Positions 62,139 to 64,000 of a stretch of DNA of 64,000 bases are shown here, piece by piece (the stretch's first letter is position 1; the number at the start of each line of letters is the position of its first letter). The position numbers and the translations under genes are program-made. Source of the stretch: Alphaproteobacteria bacterium (lineage in GTDB: Bacteria > Pseudomonadota > Alphaproteobacteria > Ferrovibrionales > Ferrovibrionaceae); NCBI GenBank assembly GCA_017307375.1, contig JAFKFH010000014.1:124001-188000 (forward strand). Direction: 5' to 3'. Under the pieces are notes generated by a model. The model was given only the letters and a program-made list of their open reading frames with translations. It searched no databases and was not told the DNA's origin.

Positions 62139-63944
62139 ATGACCGAGCTGTCCCAGATCCGCAATTTCTCCATCGTCGCCCATATCGACCACGGCAAGTC
62201 GACCCTCGCCGACCGCCTGATCGAGGCTTGCGGCGCGCTGGAAAGCCGCGAGATGACCAGCCAGATCCTCGACTCGATGGATATCGAGCGCGAGCGCGGC
62301 ATCACCATCAAGGCCCAGACCGTGCGGCTGCGCTATCGCGCCAAGGACGGCAAGGACTACGTGTTCAACCTGATGGACACGCCCGGCCATGTCGACTTCG
62401 CCTATGAAGTCTCGCGCTGCCTTGCCGCCTGCGAAGGCTCGCTGCTGGTGGTCGACGCCTCGCAGGGCGTCGAGGCGCAGACGCTGGCCAACGTCTACCA
62501 GGCGATCGAGGCCAACCACGAGATCGTGCCGGTCCTGAACAAGATCGACCTGCCGGCGGCCGACCCCGAGCGGGTCAAGGCGCAGATCGAGGAGGTGATC
62601 GGCCTCGACGCCTCCGACGCCGTCGAGATCTCGGCCAAGACGGGCCTGGGCATTCCCGACGTGCTGGAGGCGCTGGTCACCCGCCTGCCGCCGCCGAAGC
62701 ACGGCGACCGCGATGCGCCGCTGAAGGCGCTGCTGATCGACAGCTGGTATGACGCCTATCTCGGCGTCGTCGTGCTGTTCCGCATCATCGACGGGGTGAT
62801 GAAGAAGGGCATGAAGGTCCGCTTCATGTCGAACAAGTCGAACTACCTGGTCGAGCGTGTCGGCGTGTTCAACCCCAAGCGCACGATCGTCGACGAGCTC
62901 GGCCCCGGCGAGGTCGGGTTCCTGACCGCCGCGATCAAGCAGGTGGCCGACACCAATGTCGGCGATACCATCACCGACGACCGCAACCCGATCGCCGAGC
63001 CGCTGCCCGGTTTCAAGCCGTCGGTGCCGGTGGTGTTCTGCGGCCTGTTCCCGGTCGACGCCGCCGATTTCAACGTGCTGCGCGAGAGCCTCGCCAAGCT
63101 GCGGCTGAACGATGCGAGCTTCCATTTCGAGACCGAGAGCTCGGCGGCGCTGGGCTTCGGCTTCCGCTGCGGCTTCCTCGGCCTCCTGCATCTGGAGATC
63201 ATCCAGGAGCGGCTGGAGCGCGAATTCAACCTCGACCTGATCACCACCGCCCCCTCGGTGGTCTACAAGGTCTACATGACCGACGGGACGATGCAGGAAT
63301 TGCACAACCCCGCCGACATGCCCGACGTGATGAAGATCGACCGCATCGAGGAACCCTGGATCAAGGCCCAGATCCTGGTGCCGGACGAGCATCTCGGTTC
63401 GATCCTGAAGCTGTGCGAGGACCGCCGCGGCCGGCAGATCGAGCTGACCTATCACGGCAGCCGGGCGATGGTGACCTATCGCCTGCCGCTGAACGAGGTG
63501 GTGTTCGATTTCTACGACCGGCTGAAATCGGTCAGCCGGGGTTATGCCTCGTTCGACTACCAGATGGACGGGCACGAGATCGGCGACCTCGTGAAGATGT
63601 CGATCATGGTCAATGCCGAGCCGGTCGACGCGCTCGCCATGATCGTGCACAAGAGCCGGGCCGAGATGCGCGGCCGCCAGCTCTGCGAGCGGCTGAAGGA
63701 GCTGATCCCGCGGCAGCTGTTCAAGATCGCGATCCAGGCGGCGATCGGCGCCCGCGTGATCGCCCGCGAGACCATCTCGGCGATGCGCAAGGACGTGCTG
63801 GCCAAGTGCTACGGCGGCGACATCAGCCGCAAGCGCAAGCTGCTCGACAAGCAGAAGGAAGGCAAGAAGCGCATGCGGAACGTCGGCAATGTCGAGATCC
63901 CGCAGGAAGCCTTCATCGCAGCCCTGAAGATGAACGACGACTGA
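62139..63944 (+). CDS. lepA: Elongation factor 4 (LepA)
   Basis: 601 residues, normal length. GTPase motifs are [14 protein letters not shown] (G1), [12 protein letters not shown] (G2), [13 protein letters not shown] (G3) and [13 protein letters not shown] (G4). The LepA-specific C-terminal domain ([20 protein letters not shown]) is present. The factor promotes back-translocation or rescue of stalled ribosomes. ATG 62139 is chosen over an in-frame TTG three codons earlier. Confidence 0.98.
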   Translation: MTELSQIRNFSIVAHIDHGKSTLADRLIEACGALESREMTSQILDSMDIERERGITIKAQTVRLRYRAKDGKDYVFNLMDTPGHVDFAYEVSRCLAACEGSLLVVDASQGVEAQTLANVYQAIEANHEIVPVLNKIDLPAADPERVKAQIEEVIGLDASDAVEISAKTGLGIPDVLEALVTRLPPPKHGDRDAPLKALLIDSWYDAYLGVVVLFRIIDGVMKKGMKVRFMSNKSNYLVERVGVFNPKRTIVDELGPGEVGFLTAAIKQVADTNVGDTITDDRNPIAEPLPGFKPSVPVVFCGLFPVDAADFNVLRESLAKLRLNDASFHFETESSAALGFGFRCGFLGLLHLEIIQERLEREFNLDLITTAPSVVYKVYMTDGTMQELHNPADMPDVMKIDRIEEPWIKAQILVPDEHLGSILKLCEDRRGRQIELTYHGSRAMVTYRLPLNEVVFDFYDRLKSVSRGYASFDYQMDGHEIGDLVKMSIMVNAEPVDALAMIVHKSRAEMRGRQLCERLKELIPRQLFKIAIQAAIGARVIARETISAMRKDVLAKCYGGDISRKRKLLDKQKEGKKRMRNVGNVEIPQEAFIAALKMNDD

Positions 63945-64000
63945 CCAGCGCTGCGGTCAGCAGGACGATCCCGACGCCCAGCAGGACGATCGAGGCCGGC
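63913..64000 (-). CDS. C-terminal end of a membrane protein, cut by the right edge
   Basis: An open frame enters from the right edge and ends at TGA 63915-63913, 32 bp inside the end of lepA on the opposite strand. The 28 visible residues hold one hydrophobic helix ([18 protein letters not shown]) and a basic tail (SRRSSSGLR). This is the look of a transporter C-terminus. No family can be named. Confidence 0.4.
   Translation of the reverse strand, partial: PASIVLLGVGIVLLTAALVSRRSSSGLR

Noticed and set aside
61758-63650. 630-codon open frame antisense to lepA, and similar long antisense frames under thrS (48374-50599), pheT (53656-55701) and the chemoreceptor (27516-29837 on the plus strand)
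   Set aside because: They are by-products of very GC-rich codons in certain genes. Their translations are low-complexity (rich in Arg, His, Gln, Asp) and have no ribosome binding site or family motif.
1-64000. tRNA, rRNA, CRISPR arrays, insertion sequences, prophage genes
   Set aside because: I saw no tRNA-like cloverleaf ends, no repeat-spacer arrays, and no transposase, integrase or phage structural gene in any frame.

Overview
The window is chromosomal DNA from a GC-rich alphaproteobacterium. The signs are very high third-position GC, FixL/FixJ-type regulators, an alphaproteobacterial PAS_5 protein, QueG, and a thrS-infC-rpmI-rplT-pheS-pheT translation block of bacterial type. A Rhodospirillales-like (for example Zavarzinia-like) host is a guess, not a demonstration. 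I saw no rRNA, tRNA, CRISPR array, insertion sequence or phage gene. About 60 protein genes, one candidate small RNA and about 20 candidate regulatory or repeat sites are listed.

1-17 kb: a membrane-protein fragment at the left edge, then a methyltransferase of lower GC flanked by two copies of a diverged 112-bp direct repeat. Next come two LysR regulators, small metabolic enzymes (VOC, PaaI thioesterase, crotonase), a tandem UspA protein, and a translationally coupled trio (TPR protein, gamma-glutamylcyclotransferase, secreted papain-like protein). A candidate sRNA lies upstream of the trio. It is followed by a class III aminotransferase overlapping queG, a secreted TPR protein, a SIMPL-like protein, an epimerase and a hybrid histidine kinase with REC and HPt domains.

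17-30 kb: an ABHD10-like hydrolase divergent from GT4 and GT9 glycosyltransferases, then a secreted GH8 enzyme with two C-terminal repeat modules. A shikimate-dehydrogenase-like enzyme coupled to a half-size EamA protein, a PAS_5 protein, an MFS exporter, an amidase coupled to a LOG-family protein, and a soluble chemoreceptor built from four nearly identical PAS units follow.

30-38 kb: an apparent catabolic cassette. An IclR regulator is divergent from an operon of Rieske oxygenase, ABC ATPase, permease, solute-binding protein and TauD-type dioxygenase. This suggests import and oxidative cleavage of a small (perhaps sulfonated or aromatic) compound. A beta-CASP metallohydrolase coupled to a tiny membrane protein and a CMD-family protein follow.

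38-48 kb: a FixL/FixJ pair whose PAS domain keeps the FixL heme-ligand spacing, plus an orphan receiver protein. Then an O-methyltransferase, a His-rich PadR regulator with a perfect 31-bp palindromic operator, and a LysR regulator divergent from an esterase / orphan periplasmic binding protein / alpha-beta hydrolase operon. Two AraC-type regulators and a DUF2000 protein end this stretch.

48-64 kb: the translation block. infC probably starts at an AUA codon that overlaps the stop of a 19-codon upstream ORF. A NodU-type carbamoyltransferase sits 7 bp behind pheT. After it come a cytosine-deaminase-like amidohydrolase, a SnoaL-like protein, a GT2 glycosyltransferase, an acyltransferase-3, a PaaI thioesterase, lepA, and the C-terminal end of a membrane protein at the right edge.
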